Assembly (NCBI GenBank): GCA_002362175.1
Contig: DETU01000061.1
Coordinates: forward strand, 1-30,430
DNA length: 30,430 bases
Direction: 5' to 3'
Source: Ruminococcus sp. UBA3280
GTDB taxonomy: Bacteria; Bacillota; Clostridia; Oscillospirales; Ruminococcaceae
In this document: positions 1 to 7,530 of the stretch, piece by piece
Numbering within the stretch: the first letter of the stretch is position 1
Layout: the number at the start of each line of letters is the position of its first letter
Notes under the pieces: model-generated
Databases searched by the model: none
What the model saw: only the letters and a program-made list of their open reading frames with translations
Told to the model about the DNA's origin: nothing
Made by a program: the position numbers and the translations under genes

Positions 1-40
1 GATTTTTTATTAAAGAAATGATTATAATTTATTATGCACC

Positions 41-69
41 TTGACAAATTGTCCTCATTTGTGTATAAT
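41..69 (+). promoter_or_regulatory. sigma-A promoter of the lipoprotein gene
   Basis: TTGACA at 41-46 and TATAAT at 64-69 are separated by 17 bp, a perfect consensus match. Transcription would start near 76, giving a leader of about 64 bases before the ATG at 140. Confidence 0.85.
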
Positions 70-139
70 ATTTATTAAGAATATACGGATTGCACTGTTC
101 CGTGAAACAATGTACTTTTTTATGAAAGGGAATATAAAA

Positions 140-1072
140 ATGAAAAATTTTAAGAAAAGACTGATTGCTCTTATCGCACTTACCTGTGTTGCTCTTTCAG
201 CTTTTGCAGGCTGTAGCAATAAGGAAAACAGCAGTAAAAATGAGTCTTCAGAAGAACCGAATCTTGTTACACCGTTTCAGTGGGGCGGTGGTGAAGATGA
301 TGATGATATTACCATGGACGGCGTTGAAATAAATAAGGACGACCCTGTTAAAGCCGACCATGTGGACCCTTCAAAATCTTCTGATGACGATGAAAGCAGT
401 AAAAGCGAAGAAGGTACTACAGGTTATGTGGCAGGTGAGCCTGTTACTGAAATTGTTCCCGTTACCGAAGCAAACGGTGAACCTGTAACGCAGGCGGACG
501 GTCAGCCTGTTACAGAAGTAAGAACTGTTACCAATTCAACTCCTCAGCCCGATAATTCTTCAAATAACAATAATAGTAACAGCAATAATAATGTCGGCAG
601 TAATACCGATTCAAACTATGTTTCAAATACAAAGGGCAAATATGCTATGTGGATTGATATTTCCAAAAATGAGGATTTTGTATTCAATGATTCATTTATA
701 AGAGTTACTCTTAAAGTAAAGGACGACGCTCCGAATGGTATCTATGATATTTCAATTGACCCCGATTTATCTTCAATTGCAGGCGTGACTATTGTTCCCG
801 ATACTATTATGAACGGTTCAATTAAAGTCGGTGACGTTGCTGCTGATGCTGTAGACCCGTCATCAATGAATGGTTTTGCAGTATACGGTGATAAGATAAG
901 TGCAAAACAGGGAGATACTATTGATTTCTGCATAAATATGAAAGATAATCCCGGTCTTGCCGCACTTTGCGTATGGTACTATTATGACAGCAATGCTTTT
1001 GAAATAATTGACTGCGTACCGGACGGAGAATTTGCAGAAATTTCCAGAAACAGTACTCAGATGGGCGAATAA
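140..1072 (+). CDS. Lipoprotein with repeat/Asn-rich linker and cohesin-like C-terminal region
   Basis: This 310-residue protein is predicted to be exported and lipid-anchored. Residues 1-24 form a basic-hydrophobic signal peptide ending at FAGC, with lipobox Cys25. Residues 26-98 are acidic and Ser-rich. Residues 99-131 carry repeats of the type GEPVTE/GEPVTQ/GQPVTE, and about 138-163 are a Ser/Asn-rich linker. Residues 164-240 contain LKVKDDAPNGIYDIS, resembling the last strands of cohesin-like modules. Residues 250-292 contain ISAKQGDTIDF, then NPGLAAL and YYDSNAFEI, resembling their first strands. The ATG at 140 is chosen because GAAAGGG lies at 124-130 and because the upstream reading frame begins inside the promoter. 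The gene is single, with its own promoter and terminator. Surface anchoring or carbohydrate/scaffold binding is inference; the domain call is by eye. Confidence 0.8.
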   Translation: MKNFKKRLIALIALTCVALSAFAGCSNKENSSKNESSEEPNLVTPFQWGGGEDDDDITMDGVEINKDDPVKADHVDPSKSSDDDESSKSEEGTTGYVAGEPVTEIVPVTEANGEPVTQADGQPVTEVRTVTNSTPQPDNSSNNNNSNSNNNVGSNTDSNYVSNTKGKYAMWIDISKNEDFVFNDSFIRVTLKVKDDAPNGIYDISIDPDLSSIAGVTIVPDTIMNGSIKVGDVAADAVDPSSMNGFAVYGDKISAKQGDTIDFCINMKDNPGLAALCVWYYYDSNAFEIIDCVPDGEFAEISRNSTQMGE

Positions 1073-1087
1073 TTTAATGATACTTAA

Positions 1088-1119
1088 CCGGCATTATGAT
1101 AAGCATAATGTCGGTTTTT
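1088..1119 (+). terminator. Rho-independent terminator after the lipoprotein gene
   Basis: An 11-bp stem (1088-1098 with 1104-1114, one G-U pair) has a 5-base loop and is followed by TTTTT at 1115-1119. Confidence 0.85.
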
Positions 1120-1130
1120 CTTTAACGGTA

Positions 1131-1159
1131 TTGACAAAACTGTAAATATCTGCTATAAT
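1131..1159 (+). promoter_or_regulatory. sigma-A promoter of cysK
   Basis: TTGACA at 1131-1136 and TATAAT at 1154-1159 have a 17-bp spacer. The expected start near 1166 falls inside the putative Rrf2-family operator. Confidence 0.85.
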
Positions 1160-1161
1160 GT

Positions 1162-1178
1162 AATCATACTAATTATAT
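1162..1178 (+). promoter_or_regulatory. Putative Rrf2-family operator at the cysK start site
   Basis: AATCATACTAATTATAT lies directly after the -10 box. It matches 15 of 17 bases of a motif inside the rrf2 promoter on the minus strand at 2660-2676. Binding here would block initiation. The shared sequence is seen directly; regulation by the neighbouring Rrf2 protein is inference. Confidence 0.5.
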
Positions 1179-1222
1179 AGGCGATGTAGAAATGTTTTAA
1201 TAATTGTAAAGGAGCTTTTATT

Positions 1223-2149
1223 ATGAAAATTTATAAGACAGTTACCGACCTTATAGGAAGAACACCTCTTCTTGAACTTGTGAACATTGAAAAAATCAAT
1301 AATCTTGACGCAAAGATTATTGCCAAACTGGAGTATTTCAATCCCGCAGGAAGTGTCAAAGACAGAGTTGCAAAGGCTATGATTGACGACGCTGAAGCAA
1401 GAGGTATTCTCAAAGAGGGAAGTGTTATAATTGAACCCACAAGCGGAAATACGGGCATCGGTCTTGCTGCTGTTGCTGCTGCAAGGGGCTACCGTATTAT
1501 TATTACAATGCCTGAAACAATGAGCATTGAACGCCGTAATCTTATGAAAGCTTACGGTGCGGAAGTTGTCCTCACCGACGGAGCAGGCGGAATGAAAGCC
1601 GCTATTGCAAAGGCAGAAGAACTTGCTAAGGAAATTCCCGACAGCTTTATTCCGTCACAGTTTTCTAATCCTGCAAATCCTGCCGCACATGAAAAAACAA
1701 CAGGTGTTGAAATATGGGAAGATACTGACGGAAAAGTTGATATATTTGTTTCAGGTGTGGGAACAGGCGGAACAATCAGCGGTACAGGTGCATATCTTAA
1801 ATCAAAGAATCCCGATGTAAAAGTAATTGCGGTTGAGCCGAAAAGTTCTCCTGTAATTTCAGAGGGAAAAGCAGGACCGCACAAAATTCAGGGTATAGGT
1901 GCAGGATTTATTCCCGATACTCTCAATACAGACATTTATGATGAAGTTATTACGGTAAGCAATGAGGACGCTTTTGAGCAGGGACGTGCGGTTGTAAGAA
2001 ATGAGGGTGTTCTTGTGGGAATATCTTCGGGTGCGGCATTATGGGCTGCAATACAGTTTGCAAAAAGACCCGAAAACAAGGGCAAGAACATTGTTGTACT
2101 TTTTCCCGATACGGGAGAGCGTTACCTTTCTACCCCCATGTTTGAATAA
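1223..2149 (+). CDS. cysK: Cysteine synthase A (O-acetylserine sulfhydrylase)
   Basis: This cytoplasmic PLP enzyme makes L-cysteine from O-acetylserine and sulfide. At 308 residues it has normal family length. NPAGSVKDR near residue 40 contains the PLP-binding Lys. PTSGNTG near residue 73 is the substrate loop, and GTGGTISG near residue 182 binds the PLP phosphate. The start is supported by AAAGGAG at 1208-1214, eight bases before the ATG. The gene has its own promoter and converges on an Rrf2-family regulator, an arrangement known from CymR/IscR-type control of cysteine supply. A cystathionine beta-synthase-type relative is the main alternative, but the length and motifs favour CysK. Confidence 0.95.
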   Translation: MKIYKTVTDLIGRTPLLELVNIEKINNLDAKIIAKLEYFNPAGSVKDRVAKAMIDDAEARGILKEGSVIIEPTSGNTGIGLAAVAAARGYRIIITMPETMSIERRNLMKAYGAEVVLTDGAGGMKAAIAKAEELAKEIPDSFIPSQFSNPANPAAHEKTTGVEIWEDTDGKVDIFVSGVGTGGTISGTGAYLKSKNPDVKVIAVEPKSSPVISEGKAGPHKIQGIGAGFIPDTLNTDIYDEVITVSNEDAFEQGRAVVRNEGVLVGISSGAALWAAIQFAKRPENKGKNIVVLFPDTGERYLSTPMFE

Positions 2150-2150
2150 A

Positions 2151-2178
2151 AAAAGACTGCTGGAAACAGCAGTCTTTT
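2151..2178. terminator. Bidirectional terminator between cysK and the rrf2 gene
   Basis: A perfect 12-bp stem (2151-2162 with 2167-2178) has a GAAA loop. An A run on the left and a T run on the right make it usable from both converging genes. Confidence 0.85.
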
Positions 2179-2183
2179 ACGAA

Positions 2184-2621
2184 TCATATGCAATAATGGT
2201 CACCGTTCAGGGATTTACTTTTATCAACTATATCCTGAATTGTTATTCCGTCAAGATATTCTGATATAAGTTTATACAGTCCTTTCCATATATCAATTGT
2301 AGTACATTCATTTATTCTTTCACATTCGTTCGGTTCGTATTCCAAACAGGCAACAGGTGCAAGACTGCCTTCTGTTGCCCTGAGAACCGTTCCTACAGTT
2401 AAATCAGAAGCTTTTCCTGCAATCATATAACCACCTTTATTACCACGGTTTGCCTTTATAATGCCACTTTTATTAAGCAGGGGTACAATCTGTTCGAGGT
2501 ATTTTTTGGAAATATTCTGACGTTCTGCAATATCTTTCAGTGATACGTAACCCTTTGACTGATTCACGGCAAGGTCGGCAAGCATACGCAGGGCATACCG
2601 TCCTTTTGTGGAAATTTTCAT
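2184..2621 (-). CDS. Rrf2-family transcriptional regulator (IscR/CymR-like)
   Basis: This 145-residue DNA-binding regulator begins MKISTKGRYALRMLADLA, the typical Rrf2 N-terminus. A winged helix-turn-helix follows at about 27-70 (SLKDIAERQNIS, then NRGNKGGY). Cys92, Cys100 and Cys106 sit where IscR binds its [2Fe-2S] cluster; the first is at the same number as in E. coli IscR, but the first spacing is seven rather than five residues. The start at 2621 is chosen because GAAAGGAG at 2629-2636 lies seven bases upstream and the Rrf2 signature begins there. An upstream ATG at 2645 lacks such support. Its neighbour cysK and a shared promoter motif suggest control of cysteine synthesis and of itself. 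Cluster binding is inferred. Confidence 0.92.
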   Translation of the reverse strand: MKISTKGRYALRMLADLAVNQSKGYVSLKDIAERQNISKKYLEQIVPLLNKSGIIKANRGNKGGYMIAGKASDLTVGTVLRATEGSLAPVACLEYEPNECERINECTTIDIWKGLYKLISEYLDGITIQDIVDKSKSLNGDHYCI

Positions 2622-2651
2622 ATCATTGCTCCTTTCACTATTCATATTACC

Positions 2652-2680
2652 ATTATAACATATGTTTAGTATGATTTCAA
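2652..2680 (-). promoter_or_regulatory. sigma-A promoter of the rrf2 gene
   Basis: On the minus strand, TTGAAA (2680-2675) and TATAAT (2657-2652) have a 17-bp spacer. The spacer is almost filled by the putative operator. Confidence 0.8.
2660..2676 (-). promoter_or_regulatory. Putative Rrf2-family operator in its own promoter
   Basis: AATCATACTAAACATAT on the minus strand overlaps the end of the -35 box and the spacer. It shares the exact 11-mer AATCATACTAA and a following ATAT with the cysK site. The position would give autorepression. Confidence 0.5.
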
Positions 2681-2721
2681 GATATGATATTATCGTAAAA
2701 AAATAAATTATTATTTACTAC

Positions 2722-2750
2722 TTGACAAATCACAATTACGGTGATATAAT
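2722..2750 (+). promoter_or_regulatory. sigma-A promoter of the trp operon
   Basis: TTGACA at 2722-2727 and TATAAT at 2745-2750 have a 17-bp spacer. It is divergent from the rrf2 promoter, whose -35 box ends 41 bases away. Confidence 0.88.
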
Positions 2751-2763
2751 GTGTGTATAGTAA

Positions 2764-3040
2764 AACCGTTGACGTGGAGATAAAGGTAATTATGCTTCTA
2801 CAGAGAGCCTGTGGTGCTGAGAGTCAGGCGAAAAACAAATTATCAAATGGACCACTGAGGGCGTAGTCAAATGAAAGTTTTTTCAGAGTATTCTGCGACG
2901 TTAAGACGTGCGTTAACCGTCAGGGATATGTTTGTATTCCGTTAAAGTGCATGGTCTTTGTACCATGAAGCAAGGTGGTACCACGGATAAGTTTTATTCG
3001 TCCTTGACAGATTTTGAATTATCTGTCAGGGGCTTTTTAT
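2764..3040 (+). promoter_or_regulatory. T-box riboswitch specific for tRNA-Trp
   Basis: This leader senses uncharged tRNA-Trp and controls read-through into trpE. The stem I region carries ACAGAGAG and GTGGTGCTGAGAG. A TGG specifier at 2848-2850 is followed by the usual A. The conserved T-box AAGGTGGTACCACGG lies at 2972-2986. Its antiterminator pairs AAGG (2972-2975) with CCTT (3002-3005), with an 8-bp helix between ACGGATAA and TTATTCGT, leaving TGGT free for the tRNA ACCA end. The competing terminator is the 11-bp stem 3002-3012/3021-3031 followed by TTTTT at 3034-3038. The two structures share 3002-3005, so they exclude each other. The specifier was assigned by eye but agrees with the downstream genes. 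Confidence 0.93.
3002..3038 (+). terminator. T-box-controlled terminator before trpE
   Basis: An 11-bp stem (two G-U pairs counted among weak pairs at its base) with an 8-base loop is followed by a T run. It forms when tRNA-Trp is charged and the antiterminator is not stabilised. Confidence 0.88.
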
Positions 3041-3065
3041 TTTGTGAATTTTTGGAGGTGCATTT

Positions 3066-4535
3066 ATGAATTTTTTACCTGAACTTGATAAAGTCAAGGA
3101 GATAGCAGAAAGCGGAAAATATGACATTCTGCCCGTTAGCTGTGAAATTATGTCCGATATCTGTACGCCCATAGAGGCAGTAAGGATTCTCAAAAACGTT
3201 TCCACACACTGCTATATGCTTGAATCGGTTGCCGACAAGGAAAAATGGGGACGCTATACTTTTATCGGTTTTGAGCCGAAACTGGAAATTACCTGTGCCG
3301 GAAATGAGATTAAAATTGGTGACGTTAAGATGAAATCTTATGACCCGAGAGAACAGATAAGACAGATTCTTTCTTCTTACAGAAGTCCAAAATTTGATTA
3401 TCTGCCGTCATTTACAGGTGGACTTGTCGGCTATTTTTCATATGATTTTCTGGGGTATTCTGAACCGTCAGTCAGGATTGAAACAAAAGACACCGAAAAT
3501 TTCAAAGACGTTGACCTTATGCTTTTTGACAAGGTAATTGCTTTTGATAATTTCCGTCAGAAAATAATCCTCATTGCCAATATGAATCTTAGTGAACCCG
3601 AAACAAGCTACAACAAGGCACAGCTTGAACTCAGACAGCTTGCGGAACTTCTCAGAAACGGCGAAAAGGCAAAGGAACCTGAAAGTCATCTCACTACAGA
3701 AGTTACTCCGCTTTTCAATAAGGAAAAATATTGTGAAATGGTTGAAAAGGCTAAACATTATATTCATGAGGGTGATATTTTTCAGATTGTTCTTTCAAAC
3801 CGTCTCAGTGCAGGATTTGAGGGAAGTCTTTTCAACACATACCGTGTGCTTAGAACTATAAACCCGTCGCCGTATATGTTCTATTTTTCGGGAACGGACG
3901 TGGAGATTGCAGGTGCTTCACCTGAAACCCTCGTCAAGCTTGAGGACGGCGTTCTTCATACTTTCCCTTTGGCTGGTACACGTCCGAGAGGAAAGACCGA
4001 AGCAGAGGACATTGAACTTGAAAATGGTCTGCTTGCCGACGAAAAGGAACTTGCCGAGCATAATATGCTTGTTGATTTAGGGCGTAATGATTTGGGAAAA
4101 ATCAGTAAATTCGGTTCTGTACAGGTTGAAAAACTTCACAGTATTGAAAGATACTCTCATGTAATGCACATTGGTTCAACCGTGAGAGGTGAAATTATTG
4201 AAGATAAATTTGACGCACTTGACGCAGTAAGTGCGGTTCTTCCGGCAGGTACGCTTTCAGGAGCTCCGAAAATAAGAGCCTGTCAGCTTATTGCAGAACT
4301 TGAAAACAATAAGCGTGGAATTTACGGCGGTGCTATCGGATATATCGATTTTACTGGAAATCTTGACACCTGCATTGCAATAAGAATTGCGTACAGGAAA
4401 AACGGAAAGGTATTTGTAAGAAGCGGTGCGGGAATTGTAGCCGATTCAGTACCCGAGAAAGAGTATCAGGAGTGTATAAACAAGGCGGCGGCAGTTATAA
4501 ACGCACTTAAACTTGCAGAGGAGGAAAACTTATGA
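3066..4535 (+). CDS. trpE: Anthranilate synthase component I
   Basis: TrpE turns chorismate and ammonia (from TrpG) into anthranilate, the first committed step of tryptophan synthesis. The 489-residue length is normal. MLES at 51-54 corresponds to the LLES feedback site that binds tryptophan. The C-terminal chorismate-binding domain has PAGTLSGAPK near residue 396 and GGAIGYIDFTGNLDTCIAIR near 420. GGAGGTG at 3054-3060 supports the ATG. It is the first gene after the T-box and overlaps trpG by four bases (ATGA), which suggests translational coupling of the two subunits. PabB is excluded by the feedback motif and the operon context. Confidence 0.96.
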   Translation: MNFLPELDKVKEIAESGKYDILPVSCEIMSDICTPIEAVRILKNVSTHCYMLESVADKEKWGRYTFIGFEPKLEITCAGNEIKIGDVKMKSYDPREQIRQILSSYRSPKFDYLPSFTGGLVGYFSYDFLGYSEPSVRIETKDTENFKDVDLMLFDKVIAFDNFRQKIILIANMNLSEPETSYNKAQLELRQLAELLRNGEKAKEPESHLTTEVTPLFNKEKYCEMVEKAKHYIHEGDIFQIVLSNRLSAGFEGSLFNTYRVLRTINPSPYMFYFSGTDVEIAGASPETLVKLEDGVLHTFPLAGTRPRGKTEAEDIELENGLLADEKELAEHNMLVDLGRNDLGKISKFGSVQVEKLHSIERYSHVMHIGSTVRGEIIEDKFDALDAVSAVLPAGTLSGAPKIRACQLIAELENNKRGIYGGAIGYIDFTGNLDTCIAIRIAYRKNGKVFVRSGAGIVADSVPEKEYQECINKAAAVINALKLAEEENL

Positions 4536-5119
4536 TTTTACTGATTGACAATTATGATAGTTTTTCGTATAATCTTTATCAGCTTATCGGTGAAATTTGT
4601 CCCGACATAAAGGTTATCCGCAACGATGAAATGACAGTTGAGGAAATAGAAAAACTTGCTCCTGAAAGAATTATTATCTCTCCCGGTCCGGGCAGACCTG
4701 AAGATGCGGGTGTTATTATTGAAGTTGCAAAGACGATTTGTCAGAAAATTCCCACATTGGGAGTATGTCTCGGACATCAGGCGATATGTTCGGCTTACGG
4801 TGCGGAGATAACGTATGCAAAAAAGCTTATGCACGGTAAACAGTCAACTATAAAATTCAGCGGAAACTGTCCGATTTTCAGGGGGATAAACGAAAATGCA
4901 CCTGTTGCAAGATACCATTCACTCGCTGTAAATCCCGAAACAGTTCCCGAATGTTTTGAAGTGACGGCTGTTGCAGACGACGGTGAAATAATGGCGGTTC
5001 AGCACAGAGACTATAAAATTTTCGGTGTTCAGTTCCACCCTGAATCAATCATGACACCCGACGGAAAAATTATGCTTGCTAATTTTATTAATATGAACGG
5101 AGATGACTTCAATGATTAA
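4532..5119 (+). CDS. trpG: Anthranilate synthase component II (glutamine amidotransferase)
   Basis: TrpG releases ammonia from glutamine for TrpE. This is a 195-residue class I amidotransferase. The triad is visible as Cys79 in GVCLGHQ, with His169 and Glu171 in FHPES. PGPGRPEDAG at 51-60 is the oxyanion-loop region. A strong ribosome site (AGAGGAGG, 4517-4524) lies in the end of trpE. It is a separate gene here, not fused to trpD. It may also serve PabB for folate synthesis, as in some Firmicutes, but no pabB is in the window. Confidence 0.95.
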   Translation: MILLIDNYDSFSYNLYQLIGEICPDIKVIRNDEMTVEEIEKLAPERIIISPGPGRPEDAGVIIEVAKTICQKIPTLGVCLGHQAICSAYGAEITYAKKLMHGKQSTIKFSGNCPIFRGINENAPVARYHSLAVNPETVPECFEVTAVADDGEIMAVQHRDYKIFGVQFHPESIMTPDGKIMLANFINMNGDDFND

Positions 5120-6131
5120 AGAAGCAATTATGAAAATCGTTGACAAACAGGATTTGACATATGATGAAGCATATGAGGTTGTTTCGGAAATTATGTCGGG
5201 TAAAACTACCCCAACACAAAATTCGGCATTTCTTGCGGCTCTTTCAACAAAAAGTACAAAAGCCGAAACTATTGAGGAAATAACGGGTTGTGCTGCTGCT
5301 ATGCGTGACGCTGCTATAAAGTTTGAGAACGACCTTGACCTTCTTGAAATTGTCGGAACAGGCGGAGACAATTCACAGAGTTTCAATATTTCGACGACTT
5401 CGGCACTTGTTATTGCGTCGTCGGGGATTCTCGTTGCAAAGCACGGAAACCGTGCGGCATCTTCTCTCAGCGGTACGGCAGACTGTCTTGAAGCTCTCGG
5501 AGTAAATATTGACCTTGAACCCGAGAAATGTCGTCAGTTGCTGAATGAAGTGGGATTCTGCTTTTTCTTTGCACAGAAATATCATACTTCAATGAAATAT
5601 GTCGGTGCTGTCAGAAAAGAGCTAGGTATACGTACTGTTTTCAATATTTTAGGTCCTCTTACAAATCCGTCCAGTCCTAAAAAACACTTGCTTGGCGTTT
5701 ATGACAGGTCACTTCTTGAACCTATTGCAGAAGTTCTTATGAAACTCGGTTCAAAGCGTGGCATGGTGGTTTTCGGAACAGATAAGCTTGACGAAATTTC
5801 ACTTAGTGCATCAACAGCAGTTTGTGAGTATAAAGACGGTTGGATGAAAAATTATGAAATTACTCCTGAACAGTTTGGTTTTGAAAGATGTGCAAAAGAC
5901 GATTTAAAGGGCGGTACGCCTGCTGAAAATGCCGAAATAACAAGAAAGATTCTGAGCGGTGAAATTACAGGATACAAGAGAAATGCCGTTCTTCTCAATG
6001 CAGGTGCTGCTATTTATATAGGCGGTAAAGCTGATTCAATGGCGGACGGCATAAAGCTTGCAGATGAAATTATTGATTCGGGAAAGGCTATTGCAACTCT
6101 TGAAAAACTTATTGAAGTTTCAAATAGTTGA
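5112..6131 (+). CDS. trpD: Anthranilate phosphoribosyltransferase
   Basis: TrpD joins anthranilate to PRPP. The protein is 339 residues from the ATG at 5112. This start is preferred over the ATG at 5103 because GGAG at 5099-5102 would touch the earlier one but sits nine bases before 5112. The PRPP-binding GTGGD motif is at 82-86 and KHGNR at 110-114; FNILGPLTNP lies near residue 180. The sequence around 116-122 is ASSLSGTAD rather than the commoner SSKSGSAD, a mild variation. It overlaps trpG by eight bases and is followed by trpC after an 11-base gap. Confidence 0.95.
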   Translation: MIKEAIMKIVDKQDLTYDEAYEVVSEIMSGKTTPTQNSAFLAALSTKSTKAETIEEITGCAAAMRDAAIKFENDLDLLEIVGTGGDNSQSFNISTTSALVIASSGILVAKHGNRAASSLSGTADCLEALGVNIDLEPEKCRQLLNEVGFCFFFAQKYHTSMKYVGAVRKELGIRTVFNILGPLTNPSSPKKHLLGVYDRSLLEPIAEVLMKLGSKRGMVVFGTDKLDEISLSASTAVCEYKDGWMKNYEITPEQFGFERCAKDDLKGGTPAENAEITRKILSGEITGYKRNAVLLNAGAAIYIGGKADSMADGIKLADEIIDSGKAIATLEKLIEVSNS

Positions 6132-6142
6132 GGTGTGAAAAT

Positions 6143-6925
6143 ATGACTATTCTTGAAAAACTTGCTTTTCATGCTTTTGAACGTGTGGAAACAGCAAAAC
6201 AGAAAATTTCTGCGAACGAAATAAAAGAACGTGCGTTATCTATGCCGACGGGTAACTTTGAATTTGAAAAGGCACTTTTAAAAGACGGTATGTCTTTTAT
6301 ATGCGAGTGTAAAAAAGCTTCACCCTCAAAAGGTGTCATTGCGGAAAATTTTCCTTATCTGCAAATTGCAAAGGAGTATGAAAAAGCAGGTGCGGACTGT
6401 ATTTCTGTTCTTACAGAACCAAAGTGGTTTTTGGGAAATGACGAATATTTAAAGGAAATTGCCGAAAATGTTTCTGTACCCTGTATACGCAAGGACTTTA
6501 CAGTTGACGAATATATGATTTATGAAGCTAAAGTTTTGGGTGCCAAAGCTGTACTTCTGATATGTTCGATTCTCACAGGTGAACAGATTAGGAATTATAT
6601 AAAAATCTGTGATAAACTGGGAATTTCCGCACTTGTTGAGGCACACGACGAAAATGAAATTAAAACTGCTGTTAATGCAGGTTCACGTATTATCGGCGTG
6701 AATAACAGGAATTTAAGTGATTTTACGGTTGACACGGGCAACAGCAGACGTATGCGTGAACTTGTGCCGTCAGATATAATTTTTGTATCTGAAAGCGGAG
6801 TAAAAAATGCTGATGATATAAAACTGCTCCATGAAGCAGGTGCAGACGCTGTTCTTATCGGTGAAGCACTCATGAGAGCAGACGACAAAACCGCCAAGCT
6901 TGCAGAACTGCGGGGAAATATATGA
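6143..6925 (+). CDS. trpC: Indole-3-glycerol phosphate synthase
   Basis: TrpC closes the indole ring from carboxyphenylaminodeoxyribulose phosphate. This is a 260-residue beta/alpha barrel. ECKKASPSKG at 55-64 holds catalytic residues. Further family motifs are IRKDFTVDEY, LVEAHDENE, GVNNRNL, and the phosphate loop SESGV with LIGEAL. The start at 6143 has GAGGTG at 6130-6135 seven bases upstream; an in-frame TTG at 6128 overlaps the trpD stop and has no support. It is separate from trpF, unlike the fused enzyme of E. coli, and overlaps trpF by four bases. Confidence 0.95.
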   Translation: MTILEKLAFHAFERVETAKQKISANEIKERALSMPTGNFEFEKALLKDGMSFICECKKASPSKGVIAENFPYLQIAKEYEKAGADCISVLTEPKWFLGNDEYLKEIAENVSVPCIRKDFTVDEYMIYEAKVLGAKAVLLICSILTGEQIRNYIKICDKLGISALVEAHDENEIKTAVNAGSRIIGVNNRNLSDFTVDTGNSRRMRELVPSDIIFVSESGVKNADDIKLLHEAGADAVLIGEALMRADDKTAKLAELRGNI

Positions 6926-7524
6926 CTAAAATAAAAATGTGCGGTTTAAGCCGTTTATGTGATATTGAGTACGCTAATGAAGTTAAACCTGATTTTATAG
7001 GTTTTGTGTTTGCCGAAAAAAGCAAACGGTATGTTTCACCCGAAAAAGCTTATGAACTCCGTAAAAAACTTGACAGCAGGATAATTCCTGTCGGGGTTTT
7101 TGTTAATGCCGATATTGATTTTGTAGCTGAACTGGTGAACAGCAAAACTATTGATATGGTTCAGCTACATGGTTCGGAAGATGAGAACTATATAAAAAAT
7201 CTACGTAAACTTTCAGATGTACCGATAATACAGGCTTTCAGGATTGAAAAAATTTCCGACACCGAAAAAGCTGAACTTTCAACGGCTGATTATATACTTC
7301 TTGATTCGGGCGGAGGTTCGGGAAAGACTTTCAACCATTCGCTTATAGAAAATATAAAACGTCCGTACTTTCTTGCTGGCGGACTTACTCCCGAAAATGT
7401 CGGAGAAATTTCCCATAGACTTGAACCGTATGCGGTTGATGCAAGCTCGTCACTTGAAACGGACGGCTGTAAAGATATAAACAAAATGAGGGCATTTGTT
7501 TACGCCCTCGGAAGAAAGGATTGA
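6922..7524 (+). CDS. trpF: Phosphoribosylanthranilate isomerase
   Basis: TrpF catalyses the Amadori rearrangement of phosphoribosylanthranilate. It is a 200-residue single-domain barrel of normal length. Cys7 in KMCGLS is the general base and Asp128 in LLDSGGG is the general acid. FLAGGLTPEN near residue 150 and AVDASSSLE near 172 are the phosphate-binding end of the barrel. ATGA overlap with trpC links their translation. GGGGA at 6912-6916 is the ribosome site. Confidence 0.94.
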   Translation: MTKIKMCGLSRLCDIEYANEVKPDFIGFVFAEKSKRYVSPEKAYELRKKLDSRIIPVGVFVNADIDFVAELVNSKTIDMVQLHGSEDENYIKNLRKLSDVPIIQAFRIEKISDTEKAELSTADYILLDSGGGSGKTFNHSLIENIKRPYFLAGGLTPENVGEISHRLEPYAVDASSSLETDGCKDINKMRAFVYALGRKD

Positions 7525-7530
7525 TTTGAT

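Noticed and set aside
41..139. An N-terminal extension of the lipoprotein beginning with TTG at 41
   Set aside because: The TTG is the first part of the -35 box, and the extension would hide the signal peptide. The ATG at 140 has a ribosome site.
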